Origin: Rhodocyclaceae bacterium
GTDB lineage: Bacteria > Pseudomonadota > Gammaproteobacteria > Burkholderiales > Rhodocyclaceae
Length of the DNA stretch: 60,250 nt
Reading direction: 5' to 3'
NCBI GenBank assembly: GCA_030824275.1
Contig: JAVBXY010000006.1
Span: 1 to 60,250 of the forward strand
Shown here: piece by piece, positions 46,688 through 54,682 of the stretch
How positions within the stretch are numbered: the stretch's first letter is position 1
How the letters are laid out: every line of letters starts with the position of its first letter
Notes under the pieces: generated by a model
What the model saw: only the letters and a program-made list of their open reading frames with translations
Databases searched by the model: none
Told to the model about the DNA's origin: nothing
Position numbers and translations under genes: made by a program

Positions 46688-47302
46688 TCAGTTGATCCGC
46701 CCAAAATGCCGCGTCAGCGCGTTCGAGGCGATCAGGCTGCGCACCTGGAACTGGCCGGCGTCGATGCCCGACAGGCGCACATGAGCCGTGGAGGCTTCGG
46801 CGGCAACGGCGAAGTACATCCGGCTGCCGTAGGGTGCCGGGCTGCCCCAACTGCCTTTGCGCACCAGTTCCACGGCTTTGGTGACGTAGTCGCCATCGAG
46901 GGCGCGCTGGTGGGTGCGATACCAGGAAAAGGCCAGGCCGAGGGTTTTCCAGGGCGATTTCTCCAGCGTGCCGGCATAGTCGTGGGCGGCGGTGAAAAGC
47001 TGATAGGCGATGCGCAGGTTGGTGCAGGCGTCGAGGGCGATTTCGGCGGGGATGCCCAGTTGCCGCATGGAAGAGCGGGGGATTTGAGCGAGGCCGACGT
47101 AGAGTTCGGTGGCGGCCGGGGTGTCGCGCAGGATGGCGGCGGACTCGGCTTCCGTGGCGCCGCCCAGCTTCTTGCCGCTGGCGTCGCTGACCAGCCAGGG
47201 ATCGCCGGCGGAACCAGCCTGGACCAGGGCATTCACCAGCAGCGGTTCCGAGAAGGGCACGCAATAGGCAATCCAGGTGGCGACGAGGACGGGGCTGATC
47301 AT
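46688..47302 (-). CDS. Lytic-transglycosylase-like protein, VirB1-related
   Basis: 204 residues with a transglycosylase SLT-like pattern (LYVGLAQIPRSSMRQLGIPAEIALDACTNLRIAYQLF, then LAFSWYRTH). It resembles the small VirB1/IagB type. In those enzymes the catalytic glutamate lies in an ESG motif; here the matching segment reads VQAGSAGDPW and contains no glutamate, so the enzyme may be inactive. No clear cleavable signal peptide. No type IV secretion genes are nearby. Confidence 0.68.
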   Translation of the reverse strand: MISPVLVATWIAYCVPFSEPLLVNALVQAGSAGDPWLVSDASGKKLGGATEAESAAILRDTPAATELYVGLAQIPRSSMRQLGIPAEIALDACTNLRIAYQLFTAAHDYAGTLEKSPWKTLGLAFSWYRTHQRALDGDYVTKAVELVRKGSWGSPAPYGSRMYFAVAAEASTAHVRLSGIDAGQFQVRSLIASNALTRHFGRIN

Positions 47303-47352
47303 GATTACCCCTTATCGACATGTGCGGGCGCGTCTTGAGCCTTGTTCGGCTG

Positions 47353-48237
47353 CTAATCGCGGAAGGTGCGTGCTATGGCGAGGAAGGAGTGAAGGATAGG
47401 AGAGTCGTCGCTGGCCCGGTAGAGGCAGCTCAAATCCACTTCGGGTGGCGGATTCCTGATCAGGGGTCGGTAGACGACGCCCGGTAATTTCATGTTGGTG
47501 GCCGATTCGGGGACGATGCAGATGCCGAAGCCGGAGGCCACCAGGGCGACGCCATTGACCGCATCGCCCACTTCCTGGGCTACCCATGGCTTGATGCCGT
47601 CGGCGCGGCACAGATCGAGTACCCAGTCGATGAAACTCGGGCGCGCCCCGCTGGGAAACAGCACCAGGGGATGGTTGCCGATTTCGGCCCAGGGAATTTC
47701 CTTTTTCTTGGACAGGGCCTGTTTGCTGTTGATCGCCAGGTAGAGCTTTTCCTTCACGATCAGTTCGACGGCGATATCCGGTTCGTCCGGTAGCAGTCGG
47801 TTGAAGCCGACCGTGAGCCGGCGCTGGCGCAGTGCGTCGATCTGCTCCCGCTTGTTCATGTTGTGCAGGACGATGTTCACTTCCGGATAGGCTTCGCGGA
47901 ACGCCAGCAGGATTTTCGGCAGCACGCCGAAGATGCCGGAGCCGAAGATGCCGACATCAATGCGTCCAAGCTTGCCTTGTCCCGCCTTGTGGGTACGCTC
48001 GGCGGCCTGTTCGGTGAGGGCCAGAATATTGCGCGCTTCCTCGACCAGCAGCAGCCCCGCTTCGGTCAGTTCGACGCCCCGGTTGGTTCGTATCAACAGG
48101 GTGGCGCCGAGCTCTTCCTCCAGCTGCTGGATCTGGCGCGTGAGCGGTGGCTGGGAAATATGCAGCCGCATGGCAGCTCGGCCGATGTTCAATTCCTCGG
48201 CGACGATCAGGAAGGATTTCAGGTGGCGCAGGTCCAT
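47353..48237 (-). CDS. LysR-type regulator of the meta-cleavage genes
   Basis: 294 residues with a LysR winged helix-turn-helix (MDLRHLKSFLIVAEELNIGRAAMRLHISQPPLTRQIQQLEEELG) and an effector-binding domain (about 90-290) of the CatM/BenM-like kind. It is divergent from dmpB, with a perfect LysR box between the two. It probably responds to catechol or a ring-cleavage product; the effector is inferred. Confidence 0.9.
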   Translation of the reverse strand: MDLRHLKSFLIVAEELNIGRAAMRLHISQPPLTRQIQQLEEELGATLLIRTNRGVELTEAGLLLVEEARNILALTEQAAERTHKAGQGKLGRIDVGIFGSGIFGVLPKILLAFREAYPEVNIVLHNMNKREQIDALRQRRLTVGFNRLLPDEPDIAVELIVKEKLYLAINSKQALSKKKEIPWAEIGNHPLVLFPSGARPSFIDWVLDLCRADGIKPWVAQEVGDAVNGVALVASGFGICIVPESATNMKLPGVVYRPLIRNPPPEVDLSCLYRASDDSPILHSFLAIARTFRD

Positions 48238-48263
48238 GAGTGCTTTCCGATGCTGATTTCTGA

Positions 48264-48280
48264 CATACCGTAAAGGTATG
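48264..48280. promoter_or_regulatory. LysR-type binding site ATAC-N7-GTAT
   Basis: CATACC, GTAAA, GGTATG: a perfect inverted repeat with six-base arms that contains ATAC-N7-GTAT and T-N11-A. Its centre is about 65 bp upstream of the expected dmpB transcription start and 27 bp from the regulator's start codon. Confidence 0.9.
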
Positions 48281-48300
48281 GCAGGGTTCAGTCAATAGTA

Positions 48301-48330
48301 TTGGACGGTAATTCAGGCGGTGGCTATCTT
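48301..48330 (+). promoter_or_regulatory. Sigma-70 promoter of the meta-cleavage operon
   Basis: TTGGAC (48301-48306), 18-bp spacer, TATCTT (48325-48330). The predicted start near 48337 places the LysR box at about -65, the standard activating position. Confidence 0.7.
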
Positions 48331-48374
48331 TCCGCTCACAAAGTAATTCATTCGATAACAAAGAGGAGATGAAA

Positions 48375-49307
48375 ATGGCACTGACAGGTGTATTGCGTCC
48401 CGGGCATGCGCAGATTCGCGTGCTGGACATGGACGCCGCATGCAAGTTCTACGGCGATGTGCTTGGTCTGGTGGAAACCGGGCGCGACAAGCAGGGGCGT
48501 GTCTATTACAAAGCTTGGGACGAGCGTGACCACAATAGCGTGATCCTGCGCCAGGCCGACTCGGCAGGGATCGACTTTTTTGCCTTCAAGGTGCTCGACA
48601 AGGCCACCCTGGAGAAGCTCGATTCCGATTTGCGCGCCTATGGTATCAAGACCGAACGCATTCCCGCCGGTGATCTGCTGGAGACCGGCGAGCGGGTACG
48701 GTTCCAGATTCCTACCGGGCACATGATCGAGTTGTACGCAGAAAAGAAGATGCTCGGCAACGGCCTGGCTGCGGTGAATCCGGCCCCCTGGTCTGTCGCT
48801 GCCGAACACGGCATCGCGCCGCTGCGCATGGACCACGCGCTGCTCTATGGGCCGAACGTCAATCAGGTGCTGGACTTGTTCACCAATGTGCTGGGCTTCA
48901 TCCTGACCGAATACGTCACGCTGCCGGATTGCGACGTCAAGGGCGCGCTCTGGCTGTCCTGCTCGATCAAGGCCCACGACATTGCCTTCGTCGAGCATCC
49001 CGAGCCGGGCAAGCTACACCATGTCTCCTTCCTGCTCGATAACTGGGAGAAAGTGTTGCGTGCTGGCGACCTGATGGGCATGCACGGCGTGCCGGTGGAC
49101 ATCGGGCCCACCCGCCATGGCATTACCCGCGGCACGACGATCTACGCCTGGGACCCCTCCGGTAATCGCTTCGAGACCTTCTGTGGCGGTACCCAGAATT
49201 ATCCCGACTGGGATCCCGTTGTTTGGAACTGGGAAGGCCTCGCCAAGGGCGGCCTGGATTATCCGCAGCAGAAGCTGCATGAAACCTTCCTCTCCGTGGT
49301 GACCTGA
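48375..49307 (+). CDS. dmpB: Catechol 2,3-dioxygenase (extradiol, type I)
   Basis: 310 residues. Two-domain vicinal-oxygen-chelate enzyme with iron ligands in RMDHALLYG (H156), KLHHVSF (H217/H218) and NRFETFCGG (E269), counted from the upstream ATG at 48369. It cleaves catechol between C2 and C3 to 2-hydroxymuconate semialdehyde. GAGGAG at 48363-48368 overlaps the first ATG (48369) but is well spaced for ATG 48375, which is chosen. No xylT-like ferredoxin gene (dmpQ) precedes it, unlike in Pseudomonas dmp operons. Confidence 0.95.
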   Translation: MALTGVLRPGHAQIRVLDMDAACKFYGDVLGLVETGRDKQGRVYYKAWDERDHNSVILRQADSAGIDFFAFKVLDKATLEKLDSDLRAYGIKTERIPAGDLLETGERVRFQIPTGHMIELYAEKKMLGNGLAAVNPAPWSVAAEHGIAPLRMDHALLYGPNVNQVLDLFTNVLGFILTEYVTLPDCDVKGALWLSCSIKAHDIAFVEHPEPGKLHHVSFLLDNWEKVLRAGDLMGMHGVPVDIGPTRHGITRGTTIYAWDPSGNRFETFCGGTQNYPDWDPVVWNWEGLAKGGLDYPQQKLHETFLSVVT

Positions 49308-49367
49308 TCCACCGCCTGCCGGGGTGCCCTGGTTGGTGCCCCGGCCTTCCGTCTTCATCGAGGAAAC

Positions 49368-50828
49368 ATGAAAACCATCCGCAATTTCATTGCTGGCCAG
49401 TTCGGGCCGGCGGAGCCTCCTTCGGCCTTCGACAAGCGTTCGCCGGTGGATAACCGGGTCATTGCCCGCGTCGCCGAAGCCTCGCGTGCCGATGTGGATG
49501 CGGCCGTGGTCGCTGCCCGCGCGGCGTTGCATGGTCCCTGGGGCCAGCTGACATTGGCCGACCGCGTCGACCTGCTTCATGCCGTCGCCGACGAGATGAC
49601 GCGCCGTTTCGACGACTTCGTCGCCGCCGAAGCCGAGGACACCGGCATGCCGGCCAGCGTGGCCCGGCACGCCTTCGTGCCGCGCGGCGCGGCCAATTTC
49701 AAGGTCTTCGCCGACATGGTGAAAAACGTGCCGACCGAGTTCTTCGAGATGGCGACGCCGGACGGCAAGGGTGCCCTCAACTATGCGATCCGGCGTCCGG
49801 TGGGCGTCGTCGGCGTGGTCTGTCCGTGGAATGCGCCCTTGCTGCTGATGACCTGGAAAGTCGCGCCGGCCCTGGCTTGCGGCAACACCGTGGTGGTCAA
49901 GCCCTCCGAGGAAACGCCGCAGACCGCTGTGCTGCTCGGCGAGGTGATGAATGCCGTCGGCGTGCCGGCCGGCGTCTACAACGTGGTGCATGGTTTCGGC
50001 CCGGGTTCGACCGGGGAGTTCCTCACCACCCACGAAGGCGTCGATGCCATCACCTTCACCGGCGAGACGCGCACCGGCGCCGCGATCATGCAGGCCGCCG
50101 CCGTCGGCGCCCGCCCGGTGTCGTTGGAGATGGGCGGCAAGAATGCCGCCATCGTTTTCGAGGATTGCGATTTCGCTGCCGCCATTGAGGGCACGTTGCG
50201 TTCCTGTTTCGTCAATACCGGCCAGGTCTGCCTCGGCACCGAGCGTGTGTATGTCCAGCGTGGCCTGTTCGAGCGCTTCGTCGCCGCCCTCAAGGCCGGC
50301 GCCGAAAAACTCAAGATCGGCGCGCCATTCGAAGAGGGCGTCGGCATGGGGCCGCTGATCTCGCAGGAGCATCGGCAGAAAGTGCTGGGCTACTACCAGC
50401 GCGCCGTAGACGAAGGCGCCACGGTGGTCACCGGCGGCGGCGTTCCCGTCATGCCGGGCGCATTGGCCGAAGGCGCCTGGGTGCAGCCGACGATCTGGAC
50501 CGGCCTGCCGGAGACTGCCGCCGTGGTACGCGAGGAAATCTTCGGCCCCTGTTGCCATATCCGCCCCTTCGACAACGAAGCGGAAGTGATCGCCCTGGCC
50601 AATGACAACGGCTACGGACTTTCCTCGGCGATCTGGACCACCGATCTGGCCCGCGCTCACCGCGTCGCCGCCCGCATCGAGGCCGGCATCGTCTGGGTCA
50701 ATTCCTGGTTCCTGCGCGACCTGCGCACGCCCTTCGGCGGCATGAAGCAGTCGGGCATCGGCCGCGAAGGCGGCGTCCATTCCCTGGAGTTTTACACCGA
50801 ACTCAAAAACGTCTGCGTGAAGCTATGA
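49368..50828 (+). CDS. dmpC: 2-Hydroxymuconate semialdehyde dehydrogenase
   Basis: 486 residues of the aldehyde dehydrogenase family: catalytic C288 in NTGQVCLGTE and E254 in LEMGGKNA. It oxidises the ring-cleavage product to 2-hydroxymuconate (4-oxalocrotonate) with NAD. GAGG lies before the ATG. It overlaps the next gene by ATGA. Confidence 0.94.
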   Translation: MKTIRNFIAGQFGPAEPPSAFDKRSPVDNRVIARVAEASRADVDAAVVAARAALHGPWGQLTLADRVDLLHAVADEMTRRFDDFVAAEAEDTGMPASVARHAFVPRGAANFKVFADMVKNVPTEFFEMATPDGKGALNYAIRRPVGVVGVVCPWNAPLLLMTWKVAPALACGNTVVVKPSEETPQTAVLLGEVMNAVGVPAGVYNVVHGFGPGSTGEFLTTHEGVDAITFTGETRTGAAIMQAAAVGARPVSLEMGGKNAAIVFEDCDFAAAIEGTLRSCFVNTGQVCLGTERVYVQRGLFERFVAALKAGAEKLKIGAPFEEGVGMGPLISQEHRQKVLGYYQRAVDEGATVVTGGGVPVMPGALAEGAWVQPTIWTGLPETAAVVREEIFGPCCHIRPFDNEAEVIALANDNGYGLSSAIWTTDLARAHRVAARIEAGIVWVNSWFLRDLRTPFGGMKQSGIGREGGVHSLEFYTELKNVCVKL

Positions 50829-51622
50829 AACCTGAAGACATCGAACGCTACGGCGACGAACTTTATGAGGCGCTGCTGGCGCGTCGCACCGTGGCACCCC
50901 TACTGGAACGCGAGCCGGACATCACGCTGGACGACGCCTATCGCATCCAGTCGCGCATGGTCGCGCGGCGCGTGGCCGCCGGCGAGACCATCGTCGGCAA
51001 GAAGATCGGCGTCACCAGCAAGCCGGTGCAGGATTTCCTCGGCGTGTTCCAGCCCGATTTCGGCCAGCTCACCTCGGGCATGGTCTGCCGCGAGGGCGAG
51101 CCCATCGATCTGGGGCGCCTGATCCAGCCCAAGGCCGAGGCCGAACTCGCCTTCGTCCTCAAGCGCGACCTGGTCGGCCCCGGCATCACCGCGATGGATG
51201 TGATCCACGCCACCGACTACGTGCTGCCCTGCTTCGAGATTGTCGATTCGCGCATCACCGACTGGAAGATCAAGATTCAGGACACGGTGGCGGACAACGC
51301 CTCCTGCGGCGTCTTCGTCCTCGGCCAGACCAAAGGCGACCCGAAAGATTTCGACATGAGCCTGGCCGGCATGGTGCTGGAAAAGAACGGCGAACTGTTC
51401 TCCACCAGCGTCGGCGCCGCCGTGCAGGGCTCGCCGGTCAATGCCGTGGCCTGGCTGGCGAATACCCTGGGCGTGCTGGGCATTCCCTTCAAGGCCGGCG
51501 AGATCATTCTCTCCGGTTCGCAATCGGCGCTGGTGCCAGTGGTCGATGGTGACGAACTGGTGTGCACCATCGGCGGTCTGGGCAGTTGCCGGGTGTCATT
51601 TCGTGGCAGGAGCGCCGTATGA
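50825..51622 (+). CDS. dmpE: 2-Oxopent-4-enoate hydratase
   Basis: 265 residues. GKKIGVTSKPVQDFLGVFQPDFGQLTSGM and KIKIQDTVADNASCGVFVLG match the hydratase rather than the decarboxylase branch of this fold. It adds water to 2-hydroxypenta-2,4-dienoate, giving 4-hydroxy-2-oxovalerate. ATGA overlaps on both sides show tight coupling. Confidence 0.93.
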   Translation: MKPEDIERYGDELYEALLARRTVAPLLEREPDITLDDAYRIQSRMVARRVAAGETIVGKKIGVTSKPVQDFLGVFQPDFGQLTSGMVCREGEPIDLGRLIQPKAEAELAFVLKRDLVGPGITAMDVIHATDYVLPCFEIVDSRITDWKIKIQDTVADNASCGVFVLGQTKGDPKDFDMSLAGMVLEKNGELFSTSVGAAVQGSPVNAVAWLANTLGVLGIPFKAGEIILSGSQSALVPVVDGDELVCTIGGLGSCRVSFRGRSAV

Positions 51623-52413
51623 ATTTGACCTTGAATCAAGCCGACATCCTGCGTCTGGCCGCCCATGTCGAAGCCGCCCAGTTGGGCGCCCACGCGATTC
51701 CCAAACTGACCGACGAATTCCCCGCCATGACTATCGGCGACGGATATGCGGTACAGAGCGAACTGCGCCGGCGCTGGGTTGCGCGTGGTGAACGCATCGT
51801 CGGCTGGAAGGCCGGCCTCACCTCCAAGGCCAAGATGCTGCAGATGGGCGTCAGCGTGCCCAGCATCGGTTTTCTCGCCAGCGACATGGCGCGGCCCGAG
51901 AATTCGGTGATCCGCACCGACGATCTGGTGCATCCGCGTGTCGAATGCGAAATCGCCTTCGTCACCAGCGAAGCCCTGCGCGGCCCCGGCTGCGACCGGG
52001 ACCAGGTGCTGGCGGCGACGGACTACGTGCTGCCGGCCATCGAGATCATCGATTCGCGCTTTTCCGGCTTCAAATTCGATCTGCCCAGCGTGATCGCAGA
52101 CAACGGCTCCAGCGCCCGCTTCGTTGGCGGTGGACGGCCCCGGCGCGTGACGGACATCGACTTGCGCACCCTCGGCGCCGTCCTCGAAAAGAACGGTGAA
52201 ATGGTCACCATGGGCGCCTCCGCCGCCGTCCTCGGTCATCCGGCGGACGCCGTGGCCATGCTGGTGAATATCCTCGCCGAACTGGATGAAGAGCTACCGG
52301 CCGGCAGCTTCGTCATGAGCGGTGGCATCACCGAGGCCATTCCGGTCAAGGCCGGAGACTGCGTCATCGCCCGCTTCCAGGAACTGGGCAGCGTCTCGAT
52401 CCGTTTCTCCTGA
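51619..52413 (+). CDS. dmpH: 4-Oxalocrotonate decarboxylase
   Basis: 264 residues. GWKAGLTSKAKMLQMGVSVPSIGFLASDM is the decarboxylase version of the hydratase/decarboxylase fold. In other organisms it forms a complex with DmpE so the unstable dienol is handed over directly; the two adjacent coupled genes fit this. ATG 51619 overlaps the dmpE stop. Confidence 0.93.
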   Translation: MNLTLNQADILRLAAHVEAAQLGAHAIPKLTDEFPAMTIGDGYAVQSELRRRWVARGERIVGWKAGLTSKAKMLQMGVSVPSIGFLASDMARPENSVIRTDDLVHPRVECEIAFVTSEALRGPGCDRDQVLAATDYVLPAIEIIDSRFSGFKFDLPSVIADNGSSARFVGGGRPRRVTDIDLRTLGAVLEKNGEMVTMGASAAVLGHPADAVAMLVNILAELDEELPAGSFVMSGGITEAIPVKAGDCVIARFQELGSVSIRFS

Positions 52414-52437
52414 GAAATTCATCCGAAGGAATCCCTC

Positions 52438-52644
52438 ATGCCCATACTTGAAATGCATTTGCTGGAAGGCCGTACCGTGGAACAGAAGCGCGCGGCGGTC
52501 GCGGCGGTGACCCGCGCCCTGGTCGAATCCCTGGGCGTGAAGCCCGAGCAGGTGCGCATCCTCATCACCGAGCACCAGCAGGAGAATTTTTCCGTGGGCG
52601 GCATCACCGCCGGCCACCGGAACTCCTTACAGGAAAGCCAATGA
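52438..52644 (+). CDS. dmpI: 4-Oxalocrotonate tautomerase
   Basis: 68 residues; the mature protein begins with the catalytic Pro ([32 protein letters not shown]) and has the conserved arginines of the family. It interconverts enol and keto forms of oxalocrotonate. It is a few residues longer than the usual 62-63 because of a C-terminal extension (RNSLQESQ) that overlaps dmpF by 4 nt. Confidence 0.94.
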   Translation: MPILEMHLLEGRTVEQKRAAVAAVTRALVESLGVKPEQVRILITEHQQENFSVGGITAGHRNSLQESQ

Positions 52645-53564
52645 CACAGTCCAGAAAAATTCGCTGTGCCCTGATCGGCTCCGGCAACATCGGCACCGAC
52701 CTGATCTACAAGATTCAACGCAGTGCCGTGCTGGAGCCGGTGTGGATGGTTGGTATCGATCCGGCCTCCGAGGGCCTGGCCCGTGCCCGCGAGATGGGTT
52801 TGAAAACGACTGCCGAGGGTGTCGATGGCCTCCTGCCCCATGTCCTGGAGGACGATATCCAGATCGCTTTTGATGCCACCTCGGCCTATGTTCATGCCGA
52901 GAACTCGCGCAAGCTCAACGAGCTGGGTGTGATGATGATTGATCTCACGCCTGCTGCCATCGGGCCGCTGTGCGTGCCGCCGGTGAATCTGCGCCAGCAC
53001 GCAGACAAGCTGGAGATGAACGTGAACATGATCTCCTGCGCCGGTCAGGCGACGATCCCCATCGTCAATGCGGTGGTCCAGGTCCAGGCCGTCGATTACG
53101 CCGAGATCGTCGCCAGCCTGGCTTCGAAGTCGGTCGGGCCCGGAACCCGTGCCAATCTGGACGAATTCACCTACACCACCTCCGACGCCCTGGTCCGCGT
53201 CGGCGGTGCCCGTCGCGGTAAAGCCTTGGCCATCATCAATCCTGCCGAGCCGCCGATGATCATGCGCAACACCATTTCCTGTCTTACCGACGAGGAGCCC
53301 GACCGGGAGCGCATCACGGCTTCCGTGCTGACGATGATCAAGGAAGTGCAGAAGTATGTGCCGGGTTACCGGTTGGTCAATGGTCCCGATTACGACGGCA
53401 AGCGGGTCACGGTGTTCATGGAAGTGGCCGGTCTCGGCGACTATCTGCCGACCTACGCCGGCAATCTGGACATCATGACGGCGGCGGCGACCCGCACCGC
53501 CGAGATGTTCGCCGAGGAAATCCTCGCCGGGAAAATCCGACTCCAGCCATTGGAGGCTGCGTGA
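52641..53564 (+). CDS. dmpF: Acetaldehyde dehydrogenase (acylating)
   Basis: 307 residues with an N-terminal NAD site ([11 protein letters not shown]) and the catalytic Cys near 133 ([11 protein letters not shown]). It converts acetaldehyde, channelled from the aldolase DmpG, to acetyl-CoA. The stop overlaps the dmpG start by one base (TGATG). Confidence 0.95.
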   Translation: MTQSRKIRCALIGSGNIGTDLIYKIQRSAVLEPVWMVGIDPASEGLARAREMGLKTTAEGVDGLLPHVLEDDIQIAFDATSAYVHAENSRKLNELGVMMIDLTPAAIGPLCVPPVNLRQHADKLEMNVNMISCAGQATIPIVNAVVQVQAVDYAEIVASLASKSVGPGTRANLDEFTYTTSDALVRVGGARRGKALAIINPAEPPMIMRNTISCLTDEEPDRERITASVLTMIKEVQKYVPGYRLVNGPDYDGKRVTVFMEVAGLGDYLPTYAGNLDIMTAAATRTAEMFAEEILAGKIRLQPLEAA

Positions 53565-54616
53565 TGAATTCAGAACAAAGTCTGGCCGGTCGCAAAGTCA
53601 TCATTCATGACATGTGCCTGCGCGACGGCATGCACGCCAAACGCGAGCAGATGAGCATCGAGCAGATGGTGCTGATCGCCACGGCGCTGGACGCGGCCGG
53701 CGTGCCGCTGATTCAGGTCACCCACGGCGCCGGTCTGGGCGGCAATTCCCTGCAACACGGCTTCGCACCGCACAGCAACGAGGAGTACCTGACGGCAGTC
53801 ACCGCCAAGCTCAAGCAGGCCAAGGTTTCGATCCTGTTGATCCCCGGTCTGGGCACCATGCGCGAGTTGCAATCGGCCTACGATTGCGGCGCGCGCAGCG
53901 TGCATGTGGCGACCCATTGCACTGAGGCCGATACCTCGCCGCAACACATCGCCTTTGCGCGCAAGCTGGGCATGGATACCTCGGGCTTCCTGATGATGGC
54001 CCACCTCAATACGCCCGAAGGCTTGGCCCAGCAGGGCAAGCTGATGGAGTCCTACGGCGCGCACACCGTGTACGTCACCGACTCGGCGGGCTACATGCTG
54101 CCGGCCGACGTCAAGGCGCGTATCGCGGCCTTGCGCGATGTCCTTAAGCCGGAAACCGAAATCGGCTTCCATGGCCATCACAACCTGGGCATGGGCATCG
54201 CTAATTCCATCGCCGCCATCGAGGCCGGCGCCAGCCGCATCGATGCCTCCGTCGCCGGCCTCGGCGCCGGCGCCGGCAACACTCCGCTGGAAGTGTTCGT
54301 CGCCGTCTGCGAGCGCATGGGCATCGTCACCGGCTGCGACCTGTTCCAACTGATGGACATGGCCGAGGACGTGATCCTGCCGATTATGGACCATGTCGTC
54401 CGCGTCGACCGGGCCTCGTTGACTCTGGGCTATGCCGGTGTGTATTCCACCTTTTTGCTGCACGCCAAGCGCGCCGGCGAACGCTTCGGCATCCCGGCCC
54501 GCGACATTCTGGTCGAGCTGGGGCGCAAGAAAATGATCGGCGGTCAGGAAGACATGATCGTCGACACCGCCATGACCATGGCCAAGGAGCGCGGGAGGCT
54601 GCCTGTGCGGGGATGA
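53564..54616 (+). CDS. dmpG: 4-Hydroxy-2-oxovalerate aldolase
   Basis: 350 residues of the HMG-CoA-lyase-like TIM barrel: [15 protein letters not shown] near the start and metal-binding [15 protein letters not shown]. It cleaves 4-hydroxy-2-oxovalerate to pyruvate and acetaldehyde, complexed with DmpF. GTG 53561 is a weaker alternative start. Last catabolic gene before dmpR, 66 nt away on the same strand. Confidence 0.95.
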   Translation: MNSEQSLAGRKVIIHDMCLRDGMHAKREQMSIEQMVLIATALDAAGVPLIQVTHGAGLGGNSLQHGFAPHSNEEYLTAVTAKLKQAKVSILLIPGLGTMRELQSAYDCGARSVHVATHCTEADTSPQHIAFARKLGMDTSGFLMMAHLNTPEGLAQQGKLMESYGAHTVYVTDSAGYMLPADVKARIAALRDVLKPETEIGFHGHHNLGMGIANSIAAIEAGASRIDASVAGLGAGAGNTPLEVFVAVCERMGIVTGCDLFQLMDMAEDVILPIMDHVVRVDRASLTLGYAGVYSTFLLHAKRAGERFGIPARDILVELGRKKMIGGQEDMIVDTAMTMAKERGRLPVRG

Positions 54617-54654
54617 TATGCAGTAAGGTAAGCGGTCACTAAAAGAACATGCCA

Positions 54655-54669
54655 GGGCGGCCACCGCCC
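54655..54669 (+). promoter_or_regulatory. Hairpin directly before the dmpR ribosome site
   Basis: GGGCGG-CCA-CCGCCC, a perfect six-pair GC stem, is immediately followed by the strong ribosome site GGAGGAG (54670-54676). It may affect dmpR translation or act as a weak stop for the dmpG transcript. Confidence 0.5.
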
Positions 54670-54682
54670 GGAGGAGACATTG

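Noticed and set aside
46688..47302. A type IV secretion or conjugation locus, from the VirB1-like protein
   Set aside because: No other virB/tra gene, relaxase or origin-like repeat is nearby.
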